Assembly: GCA_023667365.1 (NCBI GenBank)
Contig: JAMPAG010000011.1
Span: forward strand, 1 to 54,751
DNA length: 54,751 bases
Direction: 5' to 3'
Source: a bacterium
GTDB taxonomy: Bacteria; Bacillota; Clostridia; Lachnospirales; Lachnospiraceae
Positions 17,478 through 25,474 of the stretch are shown piece after piece. The stretch's first letter is position 1, and every line of letters begins with the position of its first letter. Below the pieces are notes generated by a model. That model was not told the origin of the DNA. It made no database searches and saw only the letters and a program-made list of their open reading frames with translations. The position numbers and the translations under genes were made by a program.

Positions 17478-19211
17478 TTATGAATTTCCGTATGCCGCAA
17501 TGACCGTCCAAATATCCGCCGTCTCATAGCCAAGCTTCCACGCCGAAACGCCCGCAACGCCGTATGTGTTCATGACGTTCAGCTTCACCTGTATGGATTC
17601 CGCGTTCTCCATCCACACCTGATAAAGCGCACCGCCGCTCGTAAGCTCTCCGTAATACTGGCAGGTGATCTCGTCCCATATCAGCGCCACGCCGTAATTA
17701 TTGATCCAGTCCTTCGCCCACTGCATACCGCCCGCACTGCTCGTCACTTCGCCGCCGTCCGTCGCCCAGACGCGCGTAAAAAACGGCACGCCGTTAATGA
17801 TCTTGTCCGCCGGCACACCCATATTGATCGTATCGCTGATGCCGCGCTCCACAAAACCGATGGATGCGACGGATCCCGCCTCGCTGCATCCGCTCCAATG
17901 CTCGTCATAGCCCATGATCACAACATAATCGACCACAATCCCCTGATCTTCCAGATGATACTGCCCCCTGCCGCCCTCCGGCACATAATTATCCACGGAA
18001 AGCACAAGGCCATACTTATGCGTCAAAATAGAAAGCTCACGCAAAAACTGGATGAAATGCACGCCGCATTCCTTCGATATTCTTTCAAAATCGATATTGA
18101 TGCCGTCCACACCCGCGTTCAGCGCCGCGCTGACAAGCTGGATCTCCAACGCTTCCCGGACCGTACTATTTGACAGGATCCCCGATATATCGGGCGAACG
18201 CGTAAAATCATCCGCAAGCGCCCACACCTCAAATCCTTTTTCATGCGCACGCGCCACATAATCGGCGGTCGCAAGGTTATCAACGGATACGCCGTCCGCA
18301 CCGCCGCCCACATAAAACCAGGTCGGCGAGATCACATTGAGCGTGCCTGCCGCGTTTGCCGTCGCCTCGTTCAGTGTACCGTTCGCATCCGCACTCATGA
18401 CCTGATGCCACGCCATCACGATCTTGTGATCCCTTGTGATACGCGGATAGACCGGCTCCGTATAATCCCGTTCCGACGTCCGCTGCGTCTCGTGTTCCTC
18501 CCCTAAATATTTCACTTCGATATATCCGGTCACGCAGTCCTTCGTTTTTACTTCCGCCCAGGTCTCCATGCGGTTTAATATCACGACCTCGTCTCCCTTA
18601 GCGACGTCGGTGAGGATCGGGCTCTTAATCCCGCCGAGCCTTCTCACTGCCGTTGCTTTCTGCACGACCGCGGTCGTCACCGTGTCCTCCCCCGTAAACA
18701 CCTGCACGCGGTACGGTTCCCCGCCGCTGTAAAGCGTATAGCGCATACCGCAGTAGCGCTGGACATAATCTGCCAGAAGATAAAGCGTTCCCTCCTCCTC
18801 AAAGACCGCCGTATGCGCAAGCGTCTCATTTCCCATGGCGGTCTGCCCGGACAGGTCGGGCGTCGTTTTGATCACAACGTCCGTGTCAAGAAAAACGGTC
18901 TCCACGTGATCGGGAAGCGTATATTTCATCACACGTTCCGTATCATTATAATAAAAGCGGTCCTCCATATACTCCGCTACCGTGTCATAAGAAAAATAGA
19001 CCGCGCCGTCGCGCACAAGCGCGCGCTCGGGAAGCAGCTCGTCATGGAGCATAATCCTCGCCTCGTCGCCCTCGCACTCAAAATATTCCGTCAGATCGAC
19101 GCGCTCCTTTGAATAAGAATATCGTTCTAATATTTTCGGTACGACCGCCACGAGCGCCACCACAAAAATAAGGGCGATTGCGATGAGCACCGGAATTATT
19201 TTTTTCTTCAT
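17478..19211 (-). CDS. Glycoside hydrolase family 18 protein with SH3 domain
   Basis: I start at ATG 19211, because GGAGGGAACAGGA sits just before it; a TTG at 19226 is less likely. The 577-residue protein has a membrane anchor or signal (about 5-25), a copper-amine-oxidase-N-like region (about 55-175), an SH3 domain (about 185-240, GDEVVILNRMETWAEVKT) and a GH18 barrel (about 255-575) with the DGINIDFE catalytic motif (acid Glu). Proteins of this layout act on cell-wall glycans, often in spores (YaaH/YdhD types). It is encoded beside the amidase. A 600-bp leader and a 23-codon ORF lie upstream. Confidence 0.9.
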   Translation of the reverse strand: MKKKIIPVLIAIALIFVVALVAVVPKILERYSYSKERVDLTEYFECEGDEARIMLHDELLPERALVRDGAVYFSYDTVAEYMEDRFYYNDTERVMKYTLPDHVETVFLDTDVVIKTTPDLSGQTAMGNETLAHTAVFEEEGTLYLLADYVQRYCGMRYTLYSGGEPYRVQVFTGEDTVTTAVVQKATAVRRLGGIKSPILTDVAKGDEVVILNRMETWAEVKTKDCVTGYIEVKYLGEEHETQRTSERDYTEPVYPRITRDHKIVMAWHQVMSADANGTLNEATANAAGTLNVISPTWFYVGGGADGVSVDNLATADYVARAHEKGFEVWALADDFTRSPDISGILSNSTVREALEIQLVSAALNAGVDGINIDFERISKECGVHFIQFLRELSILTHKYGLVLSVDNYVPEGGRGQYHLEDQGIVVDYVVIMGYDEHWSGCSEAGSVASIGFVERGISDTINMGVPADKIINGVPFFTRVWATDGGEVTSSAGGMQWAKDWINNYGVALIWDEITCQYYGELTSGGALYQVWMENAESIQVKLNVMNTYGVAGVSAWKLGYETADIWTVIAAYGNS

Positions 19212-19288
19212 TCCTGTTCCCTCCAACCGCCCTTATTATAACAGACTATCGCACTGCCGTCATTACCAAATTTGACATATCCGGACTT

Positions 19289-19360
19289 TTATTTTCCAAT
19301 CCGTCCGTCTTTTCGCGCCTGCCTCCTGCCGTTTTTTGTAAAAAAAGCACGAATTATCAT
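19289..19360 (-). CDS. Possible 23-residue basic leader peptide
   Basis: An ATG at 19358-19360 follows a near-perfect SD (AAGGAGAT, six-base spacing) and encodes MIIRAFFTKNGRRQARKDGR plus three residues before TAA. The peptide is strongly basic. It ends 77 bp upstream of the GH18 start. The SD is better than that of most genes here, which is the main argument that it is translated; nothing else supports it. Confidence 0.3.
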   Translation of the reverse strand: MIIRAFFTKNGRRQARKDGRIGK

Positions 19361-19762
19361 ATGTATCTCCTTTCCTTCCATTGATTTGACCGTATGGCGG
19401 CGCACGTTTGTCCGCCGTTTACCGGCGGGCACCCGTTCCCATGTCCCATCTGCGCGTCCGCAGCTGACCAAAAGGACTCCGTGATATTCCTGCGCGGGCG
19501 CACTGACGCCGTGAAACAGTTCTGTAAAAGATGCCGGACGGTATCATGGATCAAGAAAAAACTTTCTTACGGAACATACCCTGCTCCGCTGGAATATTTT
19601 TCTAACTAAAAAAAATTTGAATTATACCGTGAATTTTGTTTCTTTTTTCGTTCATTGGAAAAAATTATTTTACGAACAGACACATAAGCCTGTAAGACAA
19701 TCCCATACTATATAGAAACATGGGAAAAAGATAATTTTGAACGTATGTCACGAATGTGACTG

Positions 19763-19850
19763 TGAAAAAAGCTTCTGCCTCCTCTCCGATACGGATTGTC
19801 CGAGGCATCTTTTATGAGAGGATTATACACGCGTAGTTTTCCTTTGGCAA
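19763..19850 (-). ncRNA. Candidate short RNA or attenuator with its own promoter
   Basis: On the minus strand TTGCCA (19845-19850), a 17-bp spacer and TATAAT (19822-19827) form a consensus promoter. Transcription would start near 19815 and immediately meet a hairpin, arms TGCCTC (19803-19808) and GAGGCA (19776-19781) with an inner TCCG/CGGA helix, then a T6 run at 19765-19770. The product would be an RNA of about 50 bases, or a leader whose read-through reaches the GH18 gene 550 bp further on. I could not match it to a known riboswitch class. Confidence 0.4.
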
Positions 19851-19968
19851 GTGCTTTTTACAAAATTTTTCAAAAAGTTCATGATTTACCAATATCGAAA
19901 AAACGCACATTTTTTGCGGTTTTTTCATTGTTCTGCATAAAAAAAATATAAACTGTCACGCCATGCTA

Positions 19969-19997
19969 TTGACTTAATAAACTAATCAGTATAAGAT
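19969..19997 (+). promoter_or_regulatory. mecA promoter
   Basis: TTGACT (19969-19974), 17-bp spacer, TAAGAT (19992-19997), 61 bp before the mecA start. The rest of the gap from 19364 to 19968 shows no convincing gene. Confidence 0.7.
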
Positions 19998-20058
19998 ACT
20001 TTTACTGGCAAATTGCAGTATCGCATGGTTTTCGATGGATAGATAGGATGTGATATGA

Positions 20059-20829
20059 ATGAAAATTGAAAAAGTAAATGACTACCAGATCCGCTGCACT
20101 TTGACAAGCGACGATCTCGCCGACAGGCAGATCAAGATCAGTGAACTGGTATATGGTTCCGACAAGACCAAAAAGCTCTTCCGGGATATGATGCAGCAGG
20201 CGTCCATCCAGTTTGGCTTTGAGGCGGAGGACATCCCCCTGATGATCGAGGCGATCCCCCTTAATTCGGGCTGTCTCGTATTGGTTATCACGAAAGTGGA
20301 GGACCCCGAAGAGCTTGACACCCGCTTCTCCAATTTCGCGCCGTCCATTCACGATGACGACGACGATTATGATGAGGAAAATATGGATGTCATCAGCAGT
20401 ACGGGTTCTTTCCTGTCCGAGACCGCTATGGACGTCTTAGATCTGTTCCGCAGGATGCAGAATGCCGCGAATGCGCTTCCTGATAAGGGGAAGGCGGAAC
20501 CGCGGACCCCCGCTCAGGAAGAAGGCGATCCGGATATTTCCATCCTGTACAGCTTTTCCGCATTGGATCACCTGATCAGGGTATCAAAGATGCTCACAGG
20601 CGGCATCACGACCGACACCGCTTTATATAAGAATACCGCGACCGGACAGTACACATTGATCGTTTCCAAGGGAAATACTGCTCCCGCCGAGTTTAACCGT
20701 CTGTGCAACACGCTCTCGGAATATGGGAAAGGCGAACGGCTGACCAATTCGGCGTCCGCTTTCTTAGACGAACATTTTGATGCGGTCATTCCGTCACATG
20801 CCGTTGAGGCAATCGCACAGTCCTTTTAA
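20059..20829 (+). CDS. mecA: Adaptor protein MecA
   Basis: The 256-residue protein starts MKIEKVNDYQIRCTLTSDDL, the conserved MecA N-terminal domain that binds substrates. An acidic, flexible middle follows (DDDDDYDEEN, about 99-108), then a C-terminal domain (about 155-256) that docks on the ClpC ATPase. MecA delivers proteins such as ComK to ClpCP for degradation in Bacillus; the substrate here is unknown. An overlapping ATG at 20055 hits a stop at once, so 20059 is the start. The gene is monocistronic, with its own promoter and terminator. Confidence 0.92.
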   Translation: MKIEKVNDYQIRCTLTSDDLADRQIKISELVYGSDKTKKLFRDMMQQASIQFGFEAEDIPLMIEAIPLNSGCLVLVITKVEDPEELDTRFSNFAPSIHDDDDDYDEENMDVISSTGSFLSETAMDVLDLFRRMQNAANALPDKGKAEPRTPAQEEGDPDISILYSFSALDHLIRVSKMLTGGITTDTALYKNTATGQYTLIVSKGNTAPAEFNRLCNTLSEYGKGERLTNSASAFLDEHFDAVIPSHAVEAIAQSF

Positions 20830-20840
20830 CCGTTTCAAAG

Positions 20841-20870
20841 AAAAAAAGAGTCCTGACGGGCTCTTTTTTT
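20841..20870 (+). terminator. mecA terminator
   Basis: Arms AAAAAAAGAGTCC (20841-20853) and GGGCTCTTTTTTT (20858-20870) with a TGAC loop and one G-T pair; A and T runs make it usable in both directions. Confidence 0.85.
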
Positions 20871-20922
20871 CTTACATGCCAGAACATTCTCCGGTTCCGG
20901 AAGCTTCCGTTTCGCCGGCTTT

Positions 20923-21117
20923 TTATGACAGCTCCGCAAGCTTCGCCATCAGTTCATCCACATCAATCCCATGGACCATCGCCGCTTCCTCCAGCGACTC
21001 GCCCTGCGCGGACGGACAGCCGAGGCAGTGCATTCCCGCCTCCATCAAAACCGGTGCGACCGCCGGATTGATCTGCAGCATTTCGCCGATTGTCATGTCC
21101 TTTGTGTATAATGCCAT
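20923..21117 (-). CDS. DUF1858 domain protein
   Basis: The 64-residue protein is a single DUF1858 domain: [20 protein letters not shown], then [17 protein letters not shown] with a CxxC pair at about 32-35, then [12 protein letters not shown]. The same domain occurs at the N-terminus of ScdA-type and hybrid-cluster-related proteins and is thought to be linked to redox or iron-sulfur chemistry; its function is not established. It is transcribed away from the pflB promoter, 240 bp upstream of pflB, and has a good SD (AAGGAGG). Confidence 0.85.
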   Translation of the reverse strand: MALYTKDMTIGEMLQINPAVAPVLMEAGMHCLGCPSAQGESLEEAAMVHGIDVDELMAKLAELS

Positions 21118-21200
21118 ATCGATGCCTCCTTATGATAATTGGTCATTCTTTCTGCGCCAATCCTATCTTAACACATATTGCACATTTTTCACAATTTTTT

Positions 21201-21235
21201 CCATAAATTTTTTATGGATGTACTCGAAAAAGTAC
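21201..21235. promoter_or_regulatory. Palindromes upstream of the pflB promoter
   Basis: CCATAAA-TTT-TTTATGG (21201-21217) and GTACT-N6-AGTAC (21220-21235) lie just before the -35 box, where an activator or redox repressor could bind. They do not match the Rex or FNR consensus I know. Confidence 0.35.
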
Positions 21236-21245
21236 ATTGCTTCTC

Positions 21246-21275
21246 TTGACTCTCCTATGAAATCTAACCTATAAT
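21246..21275 (+). promoter_or_regulatory. pflB promoter
   Basis: TTGACT (21246-21251), 18-bp spacer, TATAAT (21270-21275). The expected start near 21282 gives a 75-base leader. Confidence 0.75.
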
Positions 21276-21290
21276 TATGGTGTATCGAAA

Positions 21291-21348
21291 GCATATTTTT
21301 ATGCGTAACTAACGGTTTTTTAACCGTATAAAATTTTTTTATAGGAGG
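21291..21348 (+). promoter_or_regulatory. pflB leader with three stem-loops next to the SD
   Basis: Three perfect hairpins follow each other: GCATA/TATGC (21291-21304), ACGGTT/AACCGT (21312-21327) and TATAAAA/TTTTATA (21327-21343). The last one ends on the first base of the AGGAGG ribosome site (21343-21348), so folding could affect translation or mRNA half-life. Confidence 0.45.
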
Positions 21349-21356
21349 CATTTCAA

Positions 21357-23396
21357 ATGAGACCAGAATGGAACGATTTTGTAGGCGGCAAATGGGACAA
21401 AGAAATCAACGTGCGTGATTTCATTCAGAGAAACTACACGCCGTATGACGGGGACGAGTCCTTCCTTGCAGGACCTACGCAGAACACCAATGACTTATGG
21501 GCGATGGTTCGTGACCTTCAAGACAAGGAGCGCGCGGCAGGCGGCGTTCTTGACATGGATACCAAGGTTGTATCCACGATCACATCCCATGGTCCGGGCT
21601 ACCTCGACAAGAACAAGGAGACTATCGTCGGCTTCCAGACCGACAAGCCGTTCAAGCGCTCCTTACAGCCTTACGGCGGTATCCGTATGGCGGAGAAGGC
21701 CTGCTCCGATAACGGATACGAGGTTGATCCTGAGATTTCCGAGTTCTTCTCCACGCACAGAAAGACACACAACGCAGGCTGCTTCGACGCGTACAATCAG
21801 GAAATGAGAGCCTGCCGTTCCGCGCACATCATCACGGGGCTTCCGGATGCTTACGGACGCGGACGTATCATCGGCGATTACAGACGTGTCGCGCTTTACG
21901 GTATTGACAGACTGATCGAGGATAAGCAGGCACAGAAAGATTCGACCGGACGTGTTATGACGGATGACGTCATCCGCCTTCGCGAAGAAATTTCCGAGCA
22001 GATGGTCGCATTAAAGATGATGAAAGAAATGGCTGCTTCCTACGGCTGCGATATTTCCAAGCCGGCTGCCAACGTGCAGGAAGCGATCCAGTGGACCTAC
22101 TTCGGCTATCTGTGCTCCGTCAAAGAGCAGAACGGTGCCGCAATGTCCCTCGGTCGTACGTCTACCTTCCTTGACTGCTATGCGCAGAGAGACCTTGCAA
22201 ACGGTACGTTTACCGAGGAGCAGATTCAGGAGTTTGTGGATCACTTCATCATGAAGCTGCGCTGTGTCAAGTTCGCACGTACACCGGAGTACAATCAGAT
22301 TTTTGCGGGCGATCCGGTATGGGTAACGGAATCCCTCGGCGGTGTCGGTGTGGACGGACGTCACATGGTAACAAAGATGAGCTTCCGCTATCTGCACACG
22401 CTTGAGAACTTAGGACCTTCCCCTGAACCGAACCTGACCGTTCTCTGGTCTACCAGACTTCCTGAGAGTTGGAAAAAGTATTGTGCAAAGATGTCTATCA
22501 AGACATCCTCCATCCAGTATGAGAACGACGATCTGATGAGAGTGGTTCACGGTGATGATTACGGTATCGCATGCTGCGTATCCTCCATGGTTATCGGTAA
22601 GGAAATGCAGTTCTTCGGCGCACGCGCAAACGTTGCAAAGTGTCTGCTTTACGCGTTAAACGGCGGTGTGGATGAAGTAACCAAGAAGCAGGTTGGTCCG
22701 AAGTATCGTCCTGTAACGGGTGATGTTCTTGATTATGATGATGTCGTAAGCAAGTTCGTTGATATGATGGAGTGGCAGGCGGACGTTTACGTCAATACGC
22801 TGAATGTCATCCACTATATGCATGATAAGTACTGCTATGAGAGAGCAGAGATGGCGCTCCATGACAGAGACGTAAAACGTTACTTCGCAACGGGTGTTGC
22901 AGGTCTTTCCATCGTGGCAGATTCTCTTTCCGCGATCAAGTATGCAAAGGTTGAGCCGATCCGTGATGAGGACGGCATCATTGTTGACTTTAAGACGACC
23001 GGCGATTTCCCGAAATACGGCAACGACGATGACCGCGTAGATGAGATCGCACAGTGGGTTGTCCATACGTTCATGACGGCAGTCAGAAGACATCACACCT
23101 ACAGAAACGGTATTCCTACCACGTCGATCCTTACGATTACGTCCAACGTAACCTACGGTAAGGCAACCGGTAATACGCCTGACGGACGCAGAAAAGGCCA
23201 GCCGTTCGCTCCGGGTGCAAACCCGATGCACGGACGTGATACGCACGGTGCGGTCGCTTCCCTTTCTTCCGTATCCAAGCTTCCGTTCAATGATGCGCAG
23301 GATGGTATTTCCAATACCTTCACGATCATTCCGGGTGCACTCGGCAAGGAAGACAAAGTATTTGCGGGCGACATTGAAGTTGACTTAAATAAATAA
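21357..23396 (+). CDS. pflB: Pyruvate formate-lyase catalytic chain lacking the glycyl-radical domain
   Basis: The 679-residue protein matches formate C-acetyltransferase along its length, with the catalytic pair Cys406-Cys407 in [12 protein letters not shown] and the conserved [20 protein letters not shown] near residue 610. A complete enzyme has about 740-760 residues and ends in a glycyl-radical loop RVSGYA. Here the chain stops after DISNTF-like sequence and [10 protein letters not shown], exactly before that domain, at a TAA with no frameshift in sight. The radical domain is the separate product of 23726-23968. The pair should convert pyruvate plus CoA to acetyl-CoA and formate. Codon use suggests high expression. 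The SD is AGGAGG. Confidence 0.93.
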   Translation: MRPEWNDFVGGKWDKEINVRDFIQRNYTPYDGDESFLAGPTQNTNDLWAMVRDLQDKERAAGGVLDMDTKVVSTITSHGPGYLDKNKETIVGFQTDKPFKRSLQPYGGIRMAEKACSDNGYEVDPEISEFFSTHRKTHNAGCFDAYNQEMRACRSAHIITGLPDAYGRGRIIGDYRRVALYGIDRLIEDKQAQKDSTGRVMTDDVIRLREEISEQMVALKMMKEMAASYGCDISKPAANVQEAIQWTYFGYLCSVKEQNGAAMSLGRTSTFLDCYAQRDLANGTFTEEQIQEFVDHFIMKLRCVKFARTPEYNQIFAGDPVWVTESLGGVGVDGRHMVTKMSFRYLHTLENLGPSPEPNLTVLWSTRLPESWKKYCAKMSIKTSSIQYENDDLMRVVHGDDYGIACCVSSMVIGKEMQFFGARANVAKCLLYALNGGVDEVTKKQVGPKYRPVTGDVLDYDDVVSKFVDMMEWQADVYVNTLNVIHYMHDKYCYERAEMALHDRDVKRYFATGVAGLSIVADSLSAIKYAKVEPIRDEDGIIVDFKTTGDFPKYGNDDDRVDEIAQWVVHTFMTAVRRHHTYRNGIPTTSILTITSNVTYGKATGNTPDGRRKGQPFAPGANPMHGRDTHGAVASLSSVSKLPFNDAQDGISNTFTIIPGALGKEDKVFAGDIEVDLNK

Positions 23397-23410
23397 TTTA
23401 TCATCTTCGC

Positions 23411-23456
23411 GATGCGGACCGGGCGGAAATGTGCGGCATTCCGCCCGGTCCGCATC
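23411..23456 (+). other. Perfect 18-bp stem-loop between pflB and the small genes
   Basis: The arms are 23411-23428 and 23439-23456, perfectly complementary and GC-rich, with a 10-base loop. No T run follows, so it is not a normal terminator. It probably protects or processes the pflB mRNA, or tunes the ratio of the large and small chains. Confidence 0.7.
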
Positions 23457-23483
23457 CGTGAAAACTGATTGGAGAATCGTGCA

Positions 23484-23684
23484 ATGAATGAATCGCAAAT
23501 GATCGACAATCTGATCGCACAGCTCGATGCCGGCATGACAAACGGCGTCGGACATGTGAATGTAGACGTAGACGAAACAAGCAGTGAAGCCAAAAATGTC
23601 GAGACGATGGGCTGCGTGGACTGCTCCAAAAACGCATTCTCATGCAGTATCCCGACGATGCAGGAGGGAATGGACCGTTCCTGA
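23484..23684 (+). CDS. Small cysteine-rich protein related to the first half of the PFL radical domain
   Basis: I start at ATG 23484 (GGAG 12 bases upstream); the TTG at 23469 would itself overlap that SD. The 66-residue product begins NESQMIDNLIAQLDAGMTNG and continues GHVNVDV. This lines up with [20 protein letters not shown] and HHLNVNV of the radical protein encoded next. After residue 30 the similarity ends: there is no RVSGYA loop, and instead a tail with Cys44, Cys47 and Cys54 (GCVDCSKNAFSCS). It may compete with the radical protein for the same dock, bind metal or hold a spare site. I know no named family for it. Confidence 0.7.
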   Translation: MNESQMIDNLIAQLDAGMTNGVGHVNVDVDETSSEAKNVETMGCVDCSKNAFSCSIPTMQEGMDRS

Positions 23685-23725
23685 CGGACAGAACCATTCT
23701 ATTTTAATTGAAGGAGGATATTACC

Positions 23726-23968
23726 ATGGCAGAGAACAGTGCACAGGTAGAAAACTTAGTAAACTTATTAGACGGTTATGCAACCAAGGGCGGACATCAT
23801 CTGAATGTCAATGTCTTAAACAGAGATACGCTCCTTGACGCACAGAAGCATCCGGAGAACTATCCGCAGCTTACGATCCGTGTATCCGGCTACGCAGTCA
23901 ACTTCATTAAGCTGACGCCGGAACAGCAGGCGGACGTCATCTCCCGTACGTTTCATGAGGCAGTATAG
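23726..23968 (+). CDS. grcA: Separate glycyl-radical subunit of pyruvate formate-lyase (GrcA/YfiD-like)
   Basis: The start is ATG 23726, behind GAAGGAGG. The 80-residue protein is the C-terminal domain of PFL as a free protein: [41 protein letters not shown] with the radical-bearing Gly55, and [11 protein letters not shown] near the end. In E. coli the free protein YfiD/GrcA repairs PFL cut by oxygen. Here the adjacent large chain has no radical domain of its own, so this protein should be a required subunit and the substrate of PflA. The gene stands 41 bp after the cysteine-rich gene, in the same operon. Confidence 0.92.
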   Translation: MAENSAQVENLVNLLDGYATKGGHHLNVNVLNRDTLLDAQKHPENYPQLTIRVSGYAVNFIKLTPEQQADVISRTFHEAV

Positions 23969-24155
23969 AAGTTTGCGCTTAGCGCAAACTTCTAAAAAGA
24001 ATCCGCATAGCGGATTCTTTCGGGATTGACGAAATTTCCGGCAATCCGGTAATTTTTAATTTTTCACAGGAATTTACAGAAGAATCCGCCTTGAGCGGAT
24101 TCTTCTGACATTGAGAAATTTTATTAGCGCCTTCGCGAAGCGCCAGTGGCGCCTC
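23967..24155 (+). repeat. Cluster of palindromic hairpins between grcA and pflA
   Basis: Four hairpins lie in this gap: AGAAGTTTGCGC arms at 23967-23978/23982-23993, AAAGAATCCGC arms at 23996-24006/24010-24020, AGAAGAATCCGC arms at 24078-24089/24095-24106, and GCGCC-rich palindromes at 24128-24155. The GAATCCGC/GCGGATTC core occurs twice, and related palindromes appear at 36848 and 46417. The second one, ending in TCTTTC, could act as a weak terminator that lowers pflA expression. Confidence 0.7.
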
Positions 24156-24207
24156 ACGAAAGCCCCATTTCTTCTCCGGCATCTTTTTTTGCAGAAAGGA
24201 GCTTACT

Positions 24208-24966
24208 ATGAGCGGAAGAATCCATTCACTAGAATCCTTCGGAACCGTTGACGGTCCGGGCACCAGATTTGTCGTATTTGTGCAGGGCTGCCCCATGCGC
24301 TGCGCGTACTGCCACAATCCCGATACCTGGGCAATGACCGGCGGCACCATGATGGAGGTATCCGAAATCCTGGAGCAATATGAGCGCAATAAGAGCTTTT
24401 ATACCAAGGGCGGCATTACCGTAACAGGCGGTGAACCGCTCATGCAGCCGGATTTTCTGATCGAGCTTTTTACCGAGTGTAAAAAGAGAAAGATTCATAC
24501 CTGTCTGGATTCCTCCGGTATCGCGTTTAAGCCGGACAATGCGGCATTTCTCGAAAAAATGGATCGGCTCGTACCGCTGATCGACCTCGTGATGCTTGAC
24601 ATTAAGCATATCGATCCGGAAAAGCATAAAGAATTAACACAACAGCCCAACGATGGGATTCTTGCTTTTGCAGAATACCTTTCCGACCATCAGGTGGACC
24701 TGTGGATCCGCCATGTCGTCGTTCCGGGCATCACCGACGATCCGAAATATCTGTATGATCTCGGCTATTTCATCGGCGGACTTTCCACGTTGAAAGCGCT
24801 TGACGTCCTTCCCTATCATACGATGGGCAAGGTCAAATACGACAAGCTCGGTATGGAATATAAACTAAAAGACGTTCCTGCCATGACGCAGGAGAAAGCG
24901 ATCGAGTGCAAAAAGCATATCCTTGATGGCGTAAAACAGCGCCGCTCGGAGCTTGCGAAAGGTTAG
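24208..24966 (+). CDS. pflA: Pyruvate formate-lyase activating enzyme
   Basis: The 252-residue radical-SAM enzyme has the cluster motif C28-x3-C32-x2-C35 (GCPMRCAYCHNPDTW) and the later TGGEPLMQP (SAM binding) and LPYHTMGKVKY segments. It uses SAM and a [4Fe-4S] cluster to abstract a hydrogen from the glycine of its substrate, here the separate 80-residue protein, making the enzyme active in the absence of oxygen. The length is normal. The SD is AAAGGAG. The gene is separated from grcA by a hairpin-rich gap of 239 bp. Confidence 0.95.
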   Translation: MSGRIHSLESFGTVDGPGTRFVVFVQGCPMRCAYCHNPDTWAMTGGTMMEVSEILEQYERNKSFYTKGGITVTGGEPLMQPDFLIELFTECKKRKIHTCLDSSGIAFKPDNAAFLEKMDRLVPLIDLVMLDIKHIDPEKHKELTQQPNDGILAFAEYLSDHQVDLWIRHVVVPGITDDPKYLYDLGYFIGGLSTLKALDVLPYHTMGKVKYDKLGMEYKLKDVPAMTQEKAIECKKHILDGVKQRRSELAKG

Positions 24967-25064
24967 CGTTCACTAACGTGAAAGCCTGTAAATTCAAGCG
25001 TTTCTCCGAAATGCTTTGAAGCTGTTTTTGGAAAAATCTTTTTGGAAATTCCTCATATTTGCAC

Positions 25065-25093
25065 TTGTCACTGACAGGCTTTTGTATTAGAAT
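25065..25093 (+). promoter_or_regulatory. Ferredoxin promoter
   Basis: TTGTCA (25065-25070), 17-bp spacer, TAGAAT (25088-25093), about 72 bp before the ferredoxin start. Confidence 0.65.
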
Positions 25094-25165
25094 AATATCA
25101 TGTCAAACGGGACATAACGAATTGTCCCGACGTGATTTTCACTAACTATAAAGGAGGATTCTATT

Positions 25166-25336
25166 ATGGCAAGAGTAATCAGCGATGCTTGCGTAGCATG
25201 TGGTGCCTGCGAGTCAACCTGCCCGGTTGGCGCAATTTCTATGGGGGATGGCAAATTTGAGGTTGATGCAGACAAGTGCATCGATTGTGGTGCCTGCGAA
25301 GGCGGCTGTCCTGTCGGCGCAATCTCTGAAGCCTAA
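25166..25336 (+). CDS. 2[4Fe-4S] ferredoxin
   Basis: A 56-residue protein read from ATG 25166 after a strong SD (AAGGAGG) to TAA 25334-25336. It has two cluster motifs, CVACGACESTCPVG (residues 9-22) and CIDCGACEGGCPVG (38-51), in the CxxCxxCxxxCP pattern of clostridial ferredoxins. It carries electrons at low potential between pyruvate-oxidising enzymes, hydrogenase and Rnf. Its position after pflA may be relevant because radical-SAM activases need a reductant. It has its own promoter and terminator. Confidence 0.96.
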   Translation: MARVISDACVACGACESTCPVGAISMGDGKFEVDADKCIDCGACEGGCPVGAISEA

Positions 25337-25429
25337 TCCAGTATACGCAGAACACTTCTGCAATGTGCGAATATTCCCATGGCGCACGAAAACATTGTCG
25401 GCGTATCAAAACGGAATGATACGCAAAAG

Positions 25430-25467
25430 AAAAAGAACCGATCTCGGTTGATCTCGGTTCTTTTTCT
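25430..25467. terminator. Terminator after the ferredoxin
   Basis: Arms AAAAAGAACCGA and TCGGTTCTTTTT with a 12-base loop. It can serve the convergent minus-strand gene as well. Confidence 0.85.
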
Positions 25468-25474
25468 TTTCAGT

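Noticed and set aside
19340..19380. Vector-like ribosome site (AAGGAGATACATATG)
   Set aside because: It resembles an expression-vector leader, but the surrounding bases are ordinary genomic sequence and one T-A pair differs in spacing; coincidence is the simpler reading.
19394..19609. Plus-strand 71-residue frame with CxxC pairs
   Set aside because: No SD, no recognisable family, and it lies opposite the leader of the GH18 gene.
19230..19620. c-di-AMP (ydaO) or c-di-GMP riboswitch before the GH18 gene
   Set aside because: Such switches are common before cell-wall genes, but none of the conserved core sequences could be found on the minus strand.
23967..24155. CRISPR array
   Set aside because: The repeated units are self-complementary hairpins with irregular spacing and no unique spacers of fixed length; no cas genes.
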